This document shows positions 63,925-64,000 of a DNA stretch of 64,000 nucleotides, piece after piece. How positions within the stretch are numbered: position 1 is the stretch's first letter; every line of letters starts with the position of its first letter. A program made the translations under genes and the position numbers. Source of the DNA: Prevotella sp. MGM2 (GTDB lineage Bacteria > Bacteroidota > Bacteroidia > Bacteroidales > Bacteroidaceae); contig NZ_BEWW01000284.1 of NCBI RefSeq assembly GCF_002933955.1, positions 1 to 64,000 on the forward strand, given 5' to 3'. The notes under the pieces were generated by a model. It ran no database searches, was not told where the DNA came from, and saw nothing but the letters and a program-made list of their open reading frames with translations.

Positions 63925-64000
63925 ATGGCAGAAAAGTTCCAACGTATTTCAGATAAAGAACTTTCTCTTTTGCGTCAATATCGTGAAGATATCAAACAGG
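63925..64000 (+). CDS. start of an unidentified gene, cut by the window end
   Basis: An ATG at 63925, 13 bp after the GNAT stop, opens 25 codons (MAEKFQRISDKELSLLRQYR...) to the window edge. A charged helical N-terminus is all that can be seen; no family can be named. Confidence 0.5.
   Translation, partial: MAEKFQRISDKELSLLRQYREDIKQ

Noticed and set aside
1-64000. tRNA, rRNA genes and CRISPR arrays
   Set aside because: I found no sequence with tRNA or rRNA signatures and no regularly spaced identical repeats in the window.

Overview
The window is chromosomal DNA from a member of the Bacteroidota, most likely order Bacteroidales. The signs are promoters of the TTG / N19-20 / TAnnTTTG type, the type IX secretion pair porU-porV, a second EF-G with a substituted GTPase site, a menaquinone (futalosine-independent) gene cluster, bS16 with a long Ala/Glu/Lys tail, and many families known mainly from this phylum (DUF3078, DUF4468, DUF4924, EF-G2). 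I do not assign a genus.

Layout. 1-6081 (minus strand): an ABC-F ATPase cut by the window edge, RNase G, a 29-residue basic protein too short for usual gene calling, HU, and the pentose-phosphate pair rpiB/tkt. 6205-6980: an intergenic region holding a strongly expressed-looking unidentified structured RNA gene on the minus strand. 6981-16022 (plus): DUF3078 outer-membrane protein, a FAH-family protein that has lost its metal ligands, porU, porV, ispF and a secreted alpha/beta hydrolase. 16582-26453 (plus): galE, nspC, an OPT transporter, rpsP, lptB, an S9 peptidase and a GH25 lysozyme. 26597-29313 (minus): UvrD-type helicase and a small lipoprotein. 29685-41922 (plus): EF-G2, mazG, a lipoprotein, the menaquinone genes menF-menD-menB and a menC-menE gene fusion, then a standalone AICAR transformylase and a small basic protein. 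42261-47996: a LytTR-type two-component pair whose sensor kinase gene is split by a 3.87-kb recombinase-in-trio (RIT) element. 48140-49101: DUF4468 protein and a NOSP/YgbA-like protein. 49611-59201 (mostly minus): a membrane protein, glgB, a secreted MORN-repeat protein, kdsB, a class A PBP and a ROK glucokinase. 59411-64000 (plus): LysE-family exporter, DUF4924, rfbD, prfC, a GNAT acetyltransferase and the first codons of another gene.

The most unusual structure is not a protein gene. Four intergenic sites (16071-16333, 39958-40221, 49152-49413, 57694-57956) carry a repeat of almost constant length (262-264 bp), bounded by a short TTTAACA/TGTTAAA inverted repeat. Each copy has, in the same order and with the same spacing, a Bacteroidetes promoter with an exact 20-nt spacer, a GC-rich hairpin right after the presumed start, and a long hairpin about 150 nt further on, three of the four with some U-tract. 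A fifth, truncated copy (21720-21843) has lost its promoter boxes but keeps the hairpin by two paired base changes. This looks like a multi-copy small-RNA gene family, or a miniature mobile element that carries one. The second strong finding is the RIT element: 28-bp perfect inverted repeats, three overlapping tyrosine recombinase genes, and a host gene that can be rejoined in frame exactly.
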